Source of the DNA: an uncultured Muribaculaceae bacterium
GTDB lineage: Bacteria > Bacteroidota > Bacteroidia > Bacteroidales > Muribaculaceae
Length of the DNA: 18,188 bases
Reading direction: 5' to 3'
Assembly: GCA_905209725.1 (NCBI GenBank)
Contig: CAJLTZ010000051.1
Coordinates: 1 to 18,188, forward strand
Shown one piece after another: positions 1 to 6,295 of this stretch (the first letter of the stretch is position 1; every line of letters begins with the position of its first letter). A model generated the notes under the pieces. The model saw only the letters and a program-made list of their open reading frames with translations. It had not been told where the DNA came from and did no database searches. The position numbers and the translations under genes were made by a program.

Positions 1-50
1 CGTGGTTTCAGCCCAGTGCCGCACGTTAAGGCACCCTATGAATAATGTAG

Positions 51-551
51 GCTAAGATTGACCGGCGATTCAGTCTGGGCAATATTTCCAAGCATCTGGC
101 TAACAACAAACCGCTGCATTCTCAGTCTCAATGGATGTATGCAGATGGCTCCATTGTGCCTATCGCATCATACAAAGGGGTACGGTTCTCGACGCAACAG
201 ATCAATGATTACGTTGCAGGTAAAGCTATCCGAGTCGACGGATGTCAGGGAGATATGCCTACTGTGTGGATAAAATTCAACCAGCAGCGCATGACTCCTG
301 GAGTCTATTCATCTAATCCGGATTTAGCCGGACAAGCCGTATCTCAGTCGCAAAACTACGGCACTCGGTTATCCCATGTTTCAGCCCCAGGGACCACACA
401 GCCGCAAGAAAGTTTCACTGACGGTAGTGCTTTACCCGATGATTTCAAACTATGGCTGAGCCGCCATCCCGGACTTACCATAGAAGAGGCCCTTCACCGT
501 TATCGTGAAGAACAAAAAGCCAAACGCCGCCGACAAGGGCCCAAACTGTAG
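51..551 (+). pseudogene. C-terminal remnant of a mobile-element protein (DUF3945-like)
   Basis: The frame is open from 51 to the stop at 549-551; the first ATG is at 135 (138 aa). The residues encoded before that ATG (AKIDRRFSLGNISKH and onward) read like ordinary protein, but three in-frame stops lie at 27, 39 and 48, so the N-terminal part is missing or out of frame. The body has a pattern (WMYADGSIVPI, NDYVAGKAIRVDGCQG, WIKFNQQR, NPDLAGQAVSQSQNYG) that I associate with the C-terminal region of DUF3945-type proteins on Bacteroides conjugative elements. The last ~35 residues are a separate module with a basic tail (EEQKAKRRRQGPKL). It is followed by a good terminator. It could also be an intact short gene starting at 135. 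The family call is from memory and tentative. Confidence 0.4.
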
Positions 552-566
552 TAATTTAATCCAATT

Positions 567-604
567 CCACCGGGAGGATCAAGAGATTCTCTCGGCGGAT
601 TTTA
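567..604 (+). terminator. Intrinsic terminator after the first gene
   Basis: A 10-bp stem pairs 567-576 with 589-598 (one A:C mismatch and one G:T pair). The loop is 12 nt and a short T run (600-603) follows. It lies 15 nt after the stop at 551 and insulates that remnant from the operon starting near 670. Confidence 0.65.
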
Positions 605-630
605 TATGTTTGACAACATGTTTTTACTCT

Positions 631-666
631 ACTGCCAAAAGTTGTCAGTAGAATTTATTAACTTTG
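631..666 (+). promoter_or_regulatory. Operator copy A plus TAnnTTTG promoter
   Basis: The 19-bp site ACTGCCAAAAGTTGTCAGT (631-649) is a perfect ACTGNCA-N5-TGNCAGT palindrome, extended by one base pair on each side. Nine nt separate it from the -7 element TAACTTTG (659-666). The canonical -33 TTTG is absent at the usual 19-20 nt distance; the operator covers that position. The ATG of the metallophosphoesterase gene is 20 nt downstream. An extra inverted copy of the inner half (TGACAAC at 611-617 against GTTGTCA at 641-647) lies upstream. Confidence 0.75.
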
Positions 667-686
667 TCGAGTAAATATGATTGTTT

Positions 687-1280
687 ATGAAAATTCTACA
701 TCTCTCTGATACTCATGGAGCGCATCACCGGCTACAAGAATTGCCGGAGGCTGATGTTGTGGTTCATTCCGGAGATTTCTGCATGTTTGGCGAAGAAAGA
801 GAAGCATTGGATTTCCTTAATTGGTTCTGCGATTTGCCTTATCGCCACAAGATATTCATTTGTGGCAACCATGACGATTGCCTGTATGGGAACGGCATAG
901 GCGGTCTTGATGACAATGTGCATTACCTATGCAACTCAGGAATTGAAATTGACGGGCTGAAATTCTACGGTGTTCCTATGTTCATGGGTGATTGCGTAAC
1001 AGAGCGTCAAAGTCGGAACTATGCCAAAATTCCTACTAATATTGACATTCTGATTACTCATTCTCCTGCCTACGGAATCCTTGATCTCGACGACGGCATC
1101 AACTATGGCTCTGAGGAAATACTTTCAAAATTGGCGGAGCTAAATCTGAAAGCGCATCTTTTCGGGCACATTCATCGTCAGCATGGGATTACTAAGCAAA
1201 ACGGCATTATCTTCTCCAACGGAGCGATAATGAACGATAACTACACGAATCTTAACACACCCAATATTATAGAGATATAA
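687..1280 (+). CDS. Calcineurin-like metallophosphoesterase
   Basis: A 197-aa soluble phosphoesterase with the full dimetal signature: D8-x-H10 (SDTHG), G29-D30 (SGDF), G60-N-H-D63 (GNHD), H125 (THSP) and GHIH at 160-163. Such enzymes cleave phosphomonoesters or phosphodiesters; the substrate cannot be read from the sequence. I chose the ATG at 687 because the protein then begins directly with the first beta strand and metal motif (MKILHLSDTHG). A TTG at 681 would add only two residues. It is the first gene of an operon: the winged-helix regulator starts 3 nt after its stop. The operon is driven by the shared-operator promoter at 631-666. In this setting it may act on a nucleotide signal or on nucleic acid ends, which is inference. 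Confidence 0.9.
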   Translation: MKILHLSDTHGAHHRLQELPEADVVVHSGDFCMFGEEREALDFLNWFCDLPYRHKIFICGNHDDCLYGNGIGGLDDNVHYLCNSGIEIDGLKFYGVPMFMGDCVTERQSRNYAKIPTNIDILITHSPAYGILDLDDGINYGSEEILSKLAELNLKAHLFGHIHRQHGITKQNGIIFSNGAIMNDNYTNLNTPNIIEI

Positions 1281-1283
1281 GCT

Positions 1284-2111
1284 ATGTCAGTATCAAAGTT
1301 TAAGCGTGCCCTATGGGTATTGAAAGAGTTTGCTGATGCATCTCCCAGAGGTATCTCTGCGCAAGAGCTAAGCGACAAATGGGAATACTCATCAATGAAC
1401 GATGAAAAGGAACCTGGAATTCCAGAACGAACATTTCACCGTATTCGTCGCGCCATCGAGAGCGCATTCGGTGTTGTCATTGAATGCATTAAAGGAACAG
1501 AACCTCGTTATCGGGTAGCATCTAAAGACCTTGAACCCGGAGATAACAGTCTGTTGAACTTGTTTTTGAATAAGGCAGAGGCAAAAGATGATGATAAATC
1601 CAAATCAGTCCGAGAAATTTTGGGTTTGATAATGTCCGGATCAGATATTCCATCACGAGATATGGAGGCTGTAAAAGACATTATATATAACCTCAGAAGA
1701 GTGCCATACGAATATGGGAAACAGCTTATGGATGCCGTTGCGTCCGGAAAAATTAACGGTGCCGACGAATGTGACTGGGACGAGGATTACAGGGGATATG
1801 TCTGTATCTGGAATGATGCAGACTATCATCGCACCCATTTATGGCTGTCGATAGGTATTTATGATGACCGCGTGCTGTTTTATGTTGTAACAAATGTCCA
1901 GAACAAAGAATACCGCGAAAGGATTTCTGATTTGCTTCAGATTAACAACGGTGAAATGTATCGAAGCGATTACTGGTGGTATGAACCGGCTGACAAATCT
2001 TTGTTTCAACTCGATTTTCAGACATTCCCCGATATGCAGGAAGTAAAGAGTCGCGTCGAACTGCTCATATCAAGAATAGCATCACTTCCCGAGGAGGTTC
2101 ATCAGCCGTAG
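1284..2111 (+). CDS. Winged-helix regulator, WYL-family-type N-terminus, candidate regulon master
   Basis: A 275-aa cytoplasmic protein. Residues 1-80 look like the DNA-binding part of Bacteroidetes WYL-domain regulators: a helical start (FKRALWVLKEF), the ISAQELSDKW helix, then GIPERTFHRIRRAIESAFGVVIEC, the recognition-helix region I recall for that family. The C-terminal half (about 140-275) has no recognisable WYL triad. Instead it carries strands rich in aromatic residues (HLWLSIGIYDDRVLFYVV, SDYWWYEP, FQLDFQTFP), so the sensor domain is divergent or replaced. It lies 3 nt after the metallophosphoesterase and shares its operator-controlled promoter, so it probably controls its own expression. 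It is the only clear DNA-binding regulator seen in the island, which makes it the best candidate for the four-promoter operator. WYL-type regulators often control defence loci. Confidence 0.7.
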   Translation: MSVSKFKRALWVLKEFADASPRGISAQELSDKWEYSSMNDEKEPGIPERTFHRIRRAIESAFGVVIECIKGTEPRYRVASKDLEPGDNSLLNLFLNKAEAKDDDKSKSVREILGLIMSGSDIPSRDMEAVKDIIYNLRRVPYEYGKQLMDAVASGKINGADECDWDEDYRGYVCIWNDADYHRTHLWLSIGIYDDRVLFYVVTNVQNKEYRERISDLLQINNGEMYRSDYWWYEPADKSLFQLDFQTFPDMQEVKSRVELLISRIASLPEEVHQP

Positions 2112-2139
2112 GAGTGAAAATTTATAATATTTTCTCTCC

Positions 2140-2175
2140 GCTGACTATTTCTGGCAGTAGGTTATCGTAATTTTG
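2140..2175 (+). promoter_or_regulatory. Operator copy B plus TAnnTTTG promoter
   Basis: GCTGACTATTTCTGGCAGT (2140-2158) matches the ACTGNCA-N5-TGNCAGT palindrome with two mismatches in the left arm and none in the right. A 9-nt spacer leads to TAATTTTG (2168-2175), the same geometry as copies A, C and D. Transcripts would start near 2180 and run into the small-protein/FtsZ-N/nuclease operon through a leader of about 370 nt. Confidence 0.65.
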
Positions 2176-2210
2176 TGCTGTAAAACATAGCAAGCACCTG
2201 CGCATAATCC

Positions 2211-2241
2211 TTTGTGGTTCAAAAATAAATTCGTAACTTCG
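2211..2241 (+). promoter_or_regulatory. Canonical -33/-7 promoter in the leader
   Basis: TTTG (2211-2214), a 19-nt spacer and TAACTTCG (2234-2241, one mismatch to TAnnTTTG) give the standard Bacteroidetes sigma-ABfr arrangement. Unlike the operator promoters, this one has a -33 box and no palindrome, so it may give basal expression of the downstream operon or of a leader RNA. Confidence 0.5.
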
Positions 2242-2548
2242 CGATATGAACCAATACCGTGAATATACGAAACAGACAGTTTAGAGCTATATAAGATATT
2301 GCACCACATGCAATGACAACCATCAGATTCGGTAAAATCTGGTAAATTCTACAAGGAATCATAAGATGGAAGTCAATGGTAGGCCGTGTATCCTCACCTG
2401 AGGGCGCAGGCTGCTTTTGCTTCAATCTTGATTCCGGGCTTACCAGAGCCTTACCGAAAGAGAGAAACAAAAGAGCGTTGTGTCCTCTTTTTATTGCGCA
2501 ACCGGTATCCGACTCACCGTGAGAGCCGTAACCTAAAATATTTCAACA

Positions 2549-2788
2549 ATGGCAATCTGGAAAGTTACAGCCAAGCGCAAATTCGACAGCGGAGTAGTCT
2601 CATTTTCTCCCGGCATGAGCGTTGAGATTCAGACCAACACGCTCTCGACTTCATTCTGGACTCAGGCGGTTTACCGCAAGGCAATCGCGGAGCGTTTCGT
2701 ATCCGAATACGGATTGAAATGCCCGGTATCAAAGTTTGAGCAGCAAGTGAACAATGTGAATTTCGACTATACTTTGGTGTCGAAATAA
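2549..2788 (+). CDS. Small conserved-type protein (DUF6140-like), copy 1
   Basis: A 79-aa protein with no signal peptide or membrane segment. It opens with a basic strand (WKVTAKRKF), then GVVSFSPGMSVEIQTNT, a helical part (QAVYRKAIAERFVSEYGLKCP) and a short C-terminal strand. The gene 73 nt downstream encodes a diverged paralog with the same order of elements. I associate this pattern with the uncharacterised DUF6140 family of Bacteroidetes accessory regions, from memory. It is the first protein gene of the operon carrying the FtsZ GTPase half and the nuclease, so it may be an adaptor or regulatory partner of that system. No function can be assigned. Confidence 0.7.
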   Translation: MAIWKVTAKRKFDSGVVSFSPGMSVEIQTNTLSTSFWTQAVYRKAIAERFVSEYGLKCPVSKFEQQVNNVNFDYTLVSK

Positions 2789-2801
2789 ACTATCATTATC
2801 A

Positions 2802-2832
2802 GTCAGGGAGACGGCAGATTTGTCTCCCTGAC
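2802..2832 (+). terminator. Strong 11-bp hairpin between the two small paralogs
   Basis: GTCAGGGAGAC (2802-2812) pairs perfectly with GTCTCCCTGAC (2822-2832) around a 9-nt loop. No T run follows, so it is more likely a partial terminator, processing site or mRNA stabiliser than a full stop. It would set different levels of the first small protein and the downstream FtsZ-N/nuclease genes. Confidence 0.6.
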
Positions 2833-2861
2833 ATTAGCAATAATCAAATTAAGTAAACTAT

Positions 2862-3062
2862 ATGGTATCATATCAATGGACAGTCAGGACCAAACGAGTG
2901 ATAGGACGCCTCCCCATTGGCGCATGGGTTGAGATTACCAAGACCAATACCACAGCTAAACCGACACCTCTTGAGATATTCAGAGCTTTTGAGAGCAAAT
3001 ACGGAATAAAGATACCCACAGTCTCGACCGATCAATGTTTCGAGATCATTAAAAATTTCTGA
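2862..3062 (+). CDS. Small conserved-type protein (DUF6140-like), copy 2
   Basis: A 66-aa paralog of the preceding small protein. The shared layout is a basic first strand (TVRTKRVIG), then PIGAWVEITKTNT (compare SPGMSVEIQTNT), then FRAFESKYGIKIPTVS (compare RFVSEYGLKCPVS). Identity is low but the segments line up in order. The stop is 2 nt before the ATG of the FtsZ GTPase half, so the two are probably translated together. Two diverged copies in one operon suggest a heteromer or two distinct partners. Function unknown. Confidence 0.7.
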   Translation: MVSYQWTVRTKRVIGRLPIGAWVEITKTNTTAKPTPLEIFRAFESKYGIKIPTVSTDQCFEIIKNF

Positions 3063-3064
3063 AA

Positions 3065-3592
3065 ATGGACAAAGTCATGATTCTTGCCATTGGCAATGCT
3101 GGTGGCAACATTGTAGAAGCAATTAGACGGGAGACGAAACATGCCGAGATGAAAAAAACTCAGTATGTCTTCGCAGACTGCAATGAGGATGATTTGAGAA
3201 AACGTGAAGCGGCTGGAGAAAAGATTGTCCTCCTTGATACATGCAGTGATTCCTTCCCGGCAGATGTTTTTAAGGATGCCGCGAAGCTAATAATCGTAGT
3301 AGGACTTGGAGGCCAGACTGGAACTAAGTTCGTGGAACTTGCGGCAACCGCAGCCAAAGATGCCGGAGTTGAAGATATTAAAGTTGTTGCCACAATTCCT
3401 TTCATCTTTGAAGGAGAAGACAAGCTTCAATATGCTGTCTCGGCAGCTCAACGTCTTTCTGCGATTAGTGGACTAAAGTTATCTGTTTTCAATAATGATG
3501 AACTAATGACGAAGTATCCGGATCTTAATTTCTTCAATGCTTTTGAAGCTGCGGACAAAGAAATTGGAGACATCATATCTAAACTGAAATGA
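3065..3592 (+). CDS. Split FtsZ/tubulin-like protein, N-terminal GTPase half
   Basis: A 175-aa protein matching only the nucleotide-binding domain of FtsZ. In order: IGNAGGNIV (9-17, FtsZ GGGGGN loop), VFADCNEDDL (35-44, compare INTDAQAL), the tubulin signature GLGGQTGT (80-87), VVATIPFIFEGEDKL (107-121, compare VTKPFNFEGKKR), NNDEL (143-147, base-binding PND) and FFNAFEAADKEIGDII (156-171, helix H7). The protein ends at the end of H7. About 30 residues between the second and third elements of FtsZ are missing. The T7 loop and C-terminal domain are absent here but are encoded at 6296-6700. GTP binding is likely, but hydrolysis needs a T7 loop supplied in trans. Its stop overlaps the nuclease start by 4 nt (ATGA). 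Confidence 0.85.
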   Translation: MDKVMILAIGNAGGNIVEAIRRETKHAEMKKTQYVFADCNEDDLRKREAAGEKIVLLDTCSDSFPADVFKDAAKLIIVVGLGGQTGTKFVELAATAAKDAGVEDIKVVATIPFIFEGEDKLQYAVSAAQRLSAISGLKLSVFNNDELMTKYPDLNFFNAFEAADKEIGDIISKLK

Positions 3593-4875
3593 AGCAATTA
3601 GAAGACATTTCTTCGCTGCTGAATGTTATTCAATCCAATGATGTCGAAGCATTGACATTGATGGAATATTGTTGTGCATGCTTATTAAGGGATGACTCAC
3701 GACTTTTACGATTGTCCGATAAATGTCGTAAAATTGAAGAGTCTTTCAAAAAAACACTTCCGTTTCATTTGAATGTTATTTCGGCGGCGGCAAGAGGCCG
3801 GTTAAAAGAAACAGCCCACAGCATCATTCTGCATGATTTGTTGCATCATCCGGTCATTCTTTCATCATTCCTTGTAGAAATTGTAGGCATTGACGGAAAT
3901 ATGTTTTCTGTCTCGGATATTGAATACCCTGATAAAGACAGAATAGACCTAAGCTTACGGTCAAAAGAGAAGTATTTGATAATCGAAAACAAAGTAAACT
4001 CGGCAGAAGAACAAAAAGGACAACTTTACAGATATGCGACGCATGCTGAAGAAACTCATAAAAAAGAGGACATCATCATTCTGTATCTGAATCCTTCTTC
4101 GTACGAGGTTCCATCTCTTTACTCAAGAAGTAAAGATGGGAATGGAAATGAAGATGACTATGATACAGTAAATACTGAAAGAATTACAATCAAGAACTAT
4201 AGATACGATATAATTGCATGGCTGAAGAAACTGGCAGATAATTCACAAATCATCAATGAAAGCGAGCCATATCTTAAAAGCGCCATATTGCAGTATATAG
4301 ACTATCTCGAAGAATATTTCCAGACGAAAGACGAATATAAAGAACTACACGAAATGATAGAAAAAGAACTCAGAGCACTACTCGGAATTGAGGATAACCT
4401 ATCCTTACAAACTCAGATAGAGATTCTCAACGACAAAAAATCAAGTCTTGAGAGATTGACGTCTGAAATCAGCGCATACCTCAACAAACTTCAAACGCAG
4501 CAGGCTGTAGAACGCCTTGAAAGTGTGGCCAAAGAATTAAACGAAAAATTCAAAGGGCAAATCACATTCAAAATGTACAATTTGCTGGAACCTGAGGTGG
4601 GATTCGATATTGAATTCAACAAACAAGTCATGCATGTCACAATCACATACACCTCTGCTCAGAAATACTGGTGGCGAGTGTATGCAACTCAAGGTATAGA
4701 AGATAGTACAAAACACAGCATTGAAGAACTGATAATTCCTGTAATGGGAAACGTCATCAATGGCAGCAAAGGAACATGGGATATCTATAAACAGACTTCT
4801 GAACAGAATTGCGGCTTACGCATAAGCGAACTTGCACAACTGTTTCAATGTAACGTAGATTTCAAGTTTCTTTAA
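3589..4875 (+). CDS. PD-(D/E)XK nuclease family protein (PDDEXK_4-like)
   Basis: A 428-aa protein. The nuclease core shows a glutamate in the first helix (RLKETAHS, E75), D120 in KDRIDLSL, E133-N-K135 in LIIENKVNS, and the trailing helix QKGQLYRYA (142-150): the D...ExK...Q-xx-Y layout of PDDEXK_4-type nucleases. Residues about 245-335 form helices likely to be coiled coil (MIEKELRALLGIE, LNDKKSSLERLTSEI). A C-terminal beta domain (HVTITYTSAQKYWWRVYA) ends the protein. Its ATG overlaps the stop of the FtsZ GTPase half, so translation is probably coupled with a stoichiometry tied to that protein. It is the most obvious effector candidate of the system. Specificity for DNA or RNA cannot be read from the sequence. 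Confidence 0.85.
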   Translation: MKQLEDISSLLNVIQSNDVEALTLMEYCCACLLRDDSRLLRLSDKCRKIEESFKKTLPFHLNVISAAARGRLKETAHSIILHDLLHHPVILSSFLVEIVGIDGNMFSVSDIEYPDKDRIDLSLRSKEKYLIIENKVNSAEEQKGQLYRYATHAEETHKKEDIIILYLNPSSYEVPSLYSRSKDGNGNEDDYDTVNTERITIKNYRYDIIAWLKKLADNSQIINESEPYLKSAILQYIDYLEEYFQTKDEYKELHEMIEKELRALLGIEDNLSLQTQIEILNDKKSSLERLTSEISAYLNKLQTQQAVERLESVAKELNEKFKGQITFKMYNLLEPEVGFDIEFNKQVMHVTITYTSAQKYWWRVYATQGIEDSTKHSIEELIIPVMGNVINGSKGTWDIYKQTSEQNCGLRISELAQLFQCNVDFKFL

Positions 4876-4896
4876 TCTTATGAGAAAAAGAGAAAA

Positions 4897-4941
4897 TTGT
4901 ATCGCAAAATGAGACACAGCTGTCGTAATTTTGCGGTACAA
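4897..4941 (+). promoter_or_regulatory. TAnnTTTG promoter inside a 14-bp-arm palindrome, upstream of the tRNA-like gene
   Basis: The arms TTGTATCGCAAAAT (4897-4910) and ATTTTGCGGTACAA (4928-4941) are inverted repeats matching at 13 of 14 positions, with a 17-nt spacer centred on the palindrome ACAGCTGT (4916-4923). The right arm overlaps the -7 element TAATTTTG (4926-4933). No -33 TTTG is present. The predicted start is near 4940, about 10 nt before the tRNA-like sequence. The left arm gives a near mirror -7 box on the minus strand. This site differs from the 19-bp operator at the other island promoters. Confidence 0.6.
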
Positions 4942-4948
4942 CCACACC

Positions 4949-5038
4949 AGCCCGGTGGCGAAATTGGTCAGACGCGCTTTATATTAGATGGAAAGTGTTC
5001 CGGAAGGGACATTGCCGGTTCGAATCCTGCCCGGGCTG
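4949..5038 (+). tRNA. Degenerate class II tRNA (Leu-like, apparent anticodon UAG)
   Basis: The 7-bp acceptor stem 4949-4955/5031-5037 is fully paired but has A:T as the first pair. U8 is conserved and the D arm is Leu-like (GCG...CGC with the GG in ATTGGT). A six-pair variable arm (TGTTCC/GGGACA with loop GGAA) and a canonical T loop TTCGAAT are present. The anticodon stem is abnormal: six positions with an A:G mismatch and a G:T pair around the loop ATTAGAT, giving anticodon TAG (codon CUA). The T stem has a C:T mismatch, the discriminator is G, and CCA is not encoded (CAA follows). It lies 20 nt before the next ATG and so is probably part of that mRNA leader. It may be a functional but divergent tRNA, a decoy or a processing signal. 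Confidence 0.6.
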
Positions 5039-5058
5039 CAAAATAAACGAACAACACT

Positions 5059-6267
5059 ATGGAAGAATTTACAAGACATTTTACAGAGGAAGAATTTGAC
5101 AAAGCATTCCGAGAATCGGGTTATCCGGAGATTGCAAGGCAGTATTGCCACGATATGATGTTAGAGAGATTTAACTCCCTGATGAGATATGAAATATCTC
5201 TGATGGATTTGAATGATTTACCAAGTTCGCTGAATGAGTTAAAGAAAGAATGTAGCTGGACGACCGATACCGTGCGCGAACAAGCCTGGATAGAACTTGT
5301 TAAATCCGGCGATATAGAAATTTATATCGAACAACGAAATCATGGTAACAGCCATGAATGGTCGGTAATCTTCTGCGAACAATGTTGCTCAAAAGAAGAT
5401 AGTCTGAATTCCGACACTTATGCCGACACCTATCTTAAACGCCGTGAACTACACAGGACTAACGAGGGATCCGTTGGCAATAAAATCGGATACATGAGCA
5501 TGAAGCCCGGAATCATATCTGATCCGGAAATCAAAAAGGCAGTAAGTTTTCTGGCTAAGGGGGAAGGTGATTTGGTTGAGCATTACATCGGATGCAAGAT
5601 TTTTGGTAGATGTGGCAAGAATGTAAACGAGCTGTTCAATGAGGCTATGTATTATAAGAGACTTTGCGAGCAAATCATGGCTGATGGATATGATAAGGGA
5701 AGCGCTATACGCCATGCTGACAATCTTATTGATAAAGTAGATTATCCGGTATATATGACGGTATACAAGGAGTCAATGGGTCATGGTGCTACTCCGGACG
5801 AAGCGCACCGTTTGGCAGATTGTTGTGAGCACAATAGCGTTAATGGATATTTATTACTTGAAAGGCGTGAGTTCATGAAGGAATTTACAGAGCCATGGCA
5901 AAGAGAGATATATGCCCGATTGACAATCGACGAGATAAAAAAATCCGAAGGGGGACTCAGCACTCTCCATGAAAACGAAATTCGCGCATCCTTAGGATTA
6001 AGCCCCATTGACAAACCTCTTACATATGAAGATCAAGAATTTATACGTCTGAAGAAAAAATATCTGGACAATGGTCAGAATGAATATTTGGCAGAAAAGC
6101 GTGCGTATGAGGAAGTGTATGGTGATGACATCAACTCTCCGTTACCACACGGAAACAGAGCCCGAGACTTCAATCGTGAGATACTTCATTCGATGTTTCC
6201 TGACGATGATGTCGATTCCGAGGACTTTGAAGATGGAATTGATATGGAAGATTTTTCTCGTGATTGA
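5059..6267 (+). CDS. Unknown 402-aa helical-repeat protein, partner gene of the FtsZ C-terminal half
   Basis: I do not recognise this family. The protein is soluble with no signal peptide. The N-terminal ~110 residues are mixed and end in a strand and cysteine-containing segment (WSVIFCEQCC, 101-110). The middle and C-terminal parts contain three similar helical stretches with the spacing Y...G...A...A: about 199-222 (YYKRLCEQIMADGY to HADN), 236-256 (YKESMGHGATPDEAH to LADC) and 335-355 (YLDNGQNEYLAEKRAYEEVYG). The tail from 379 is very acidic (FPDDDVDSEDFEDG). The gene is preceded by the tRNA-like sequence and followed after 28 nt by the FtsZ C-terminal half, so the two are probably co-transcribed. 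The repeats suggest protein-protein contacts. Function unknown. Confidence 0.75.
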   Translation: MEEFTRHFTEEEFDKAFRESGYPEIARQYCHDMMLERFNSLMRYEISLMDLNDLPSSLNELKKECSWTTDTVREQAWIELVKSGDIEIYIEQRNHGNSHEWSVIFCEQCCSKEDSLNSDTYADTYLKRRELHRTNEGSVGNKIGYMSMKPGIISDPEIKKAVSFLAKGEGDLVEHYIGCKIFGRCGKNVNELFNEAMYYKRLCEQIMADGYDKGSAIRHADNLIDKVDYPVYMTVYKESMGHGATPDEAHRLADCCEHNSVNGYLLLERREFMKEFTEPWQREIYARLTIDEIKKSEGGLSTLHENEIRASLGLSPIDKPLTYEDQEFIRLKKKYLDNGQNEYLAEKRAYEEVYGDDINSPLPHGNRARDFNREILHSMFPDDDVDSEDFEDGIDMEDFSRD

Positions 6268-6295
6268 ATAATCCGGTTATTTATATAAAAATGAT

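Larger units (their letters stand above)
2112..2548 (+). other. 437-nt gene-poor leader region
   Basis: I find no convincing protein gene here. There are two consecutive promoters (2140-2175 and 2211-2241), then about 300 nt before the ATG at 2549. Two tiny open frames follow the second promoter: 2246-2284 (12 codons) and 2365-2400 (11 codons). The leader contains small repeats and hairpins, such as CTCACCGTGAG at about 2513-2523 and a direct repeat of CTTACC near 2440-2455. It may hold a regulatory RNA or an attenuator; nothing matches a riboswitch I know. A minus-strand frame at 2219-2470 looks like chance. Confidence 0.4.

Noticed and set aside
2219..2470. An 83-aa minus-strand frame in the leader region
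   Set aside because: There is no promoter, start signal or similarity to the other small proteins, and it runs against two good + strand promoters.
4898..4916. A shared-operator copy at the tRNA-like promoter
   Set aside because: Aligned at the 9-nt spacing, too few of the palindrome positions match. A different, longer palindrome covers this promoter.
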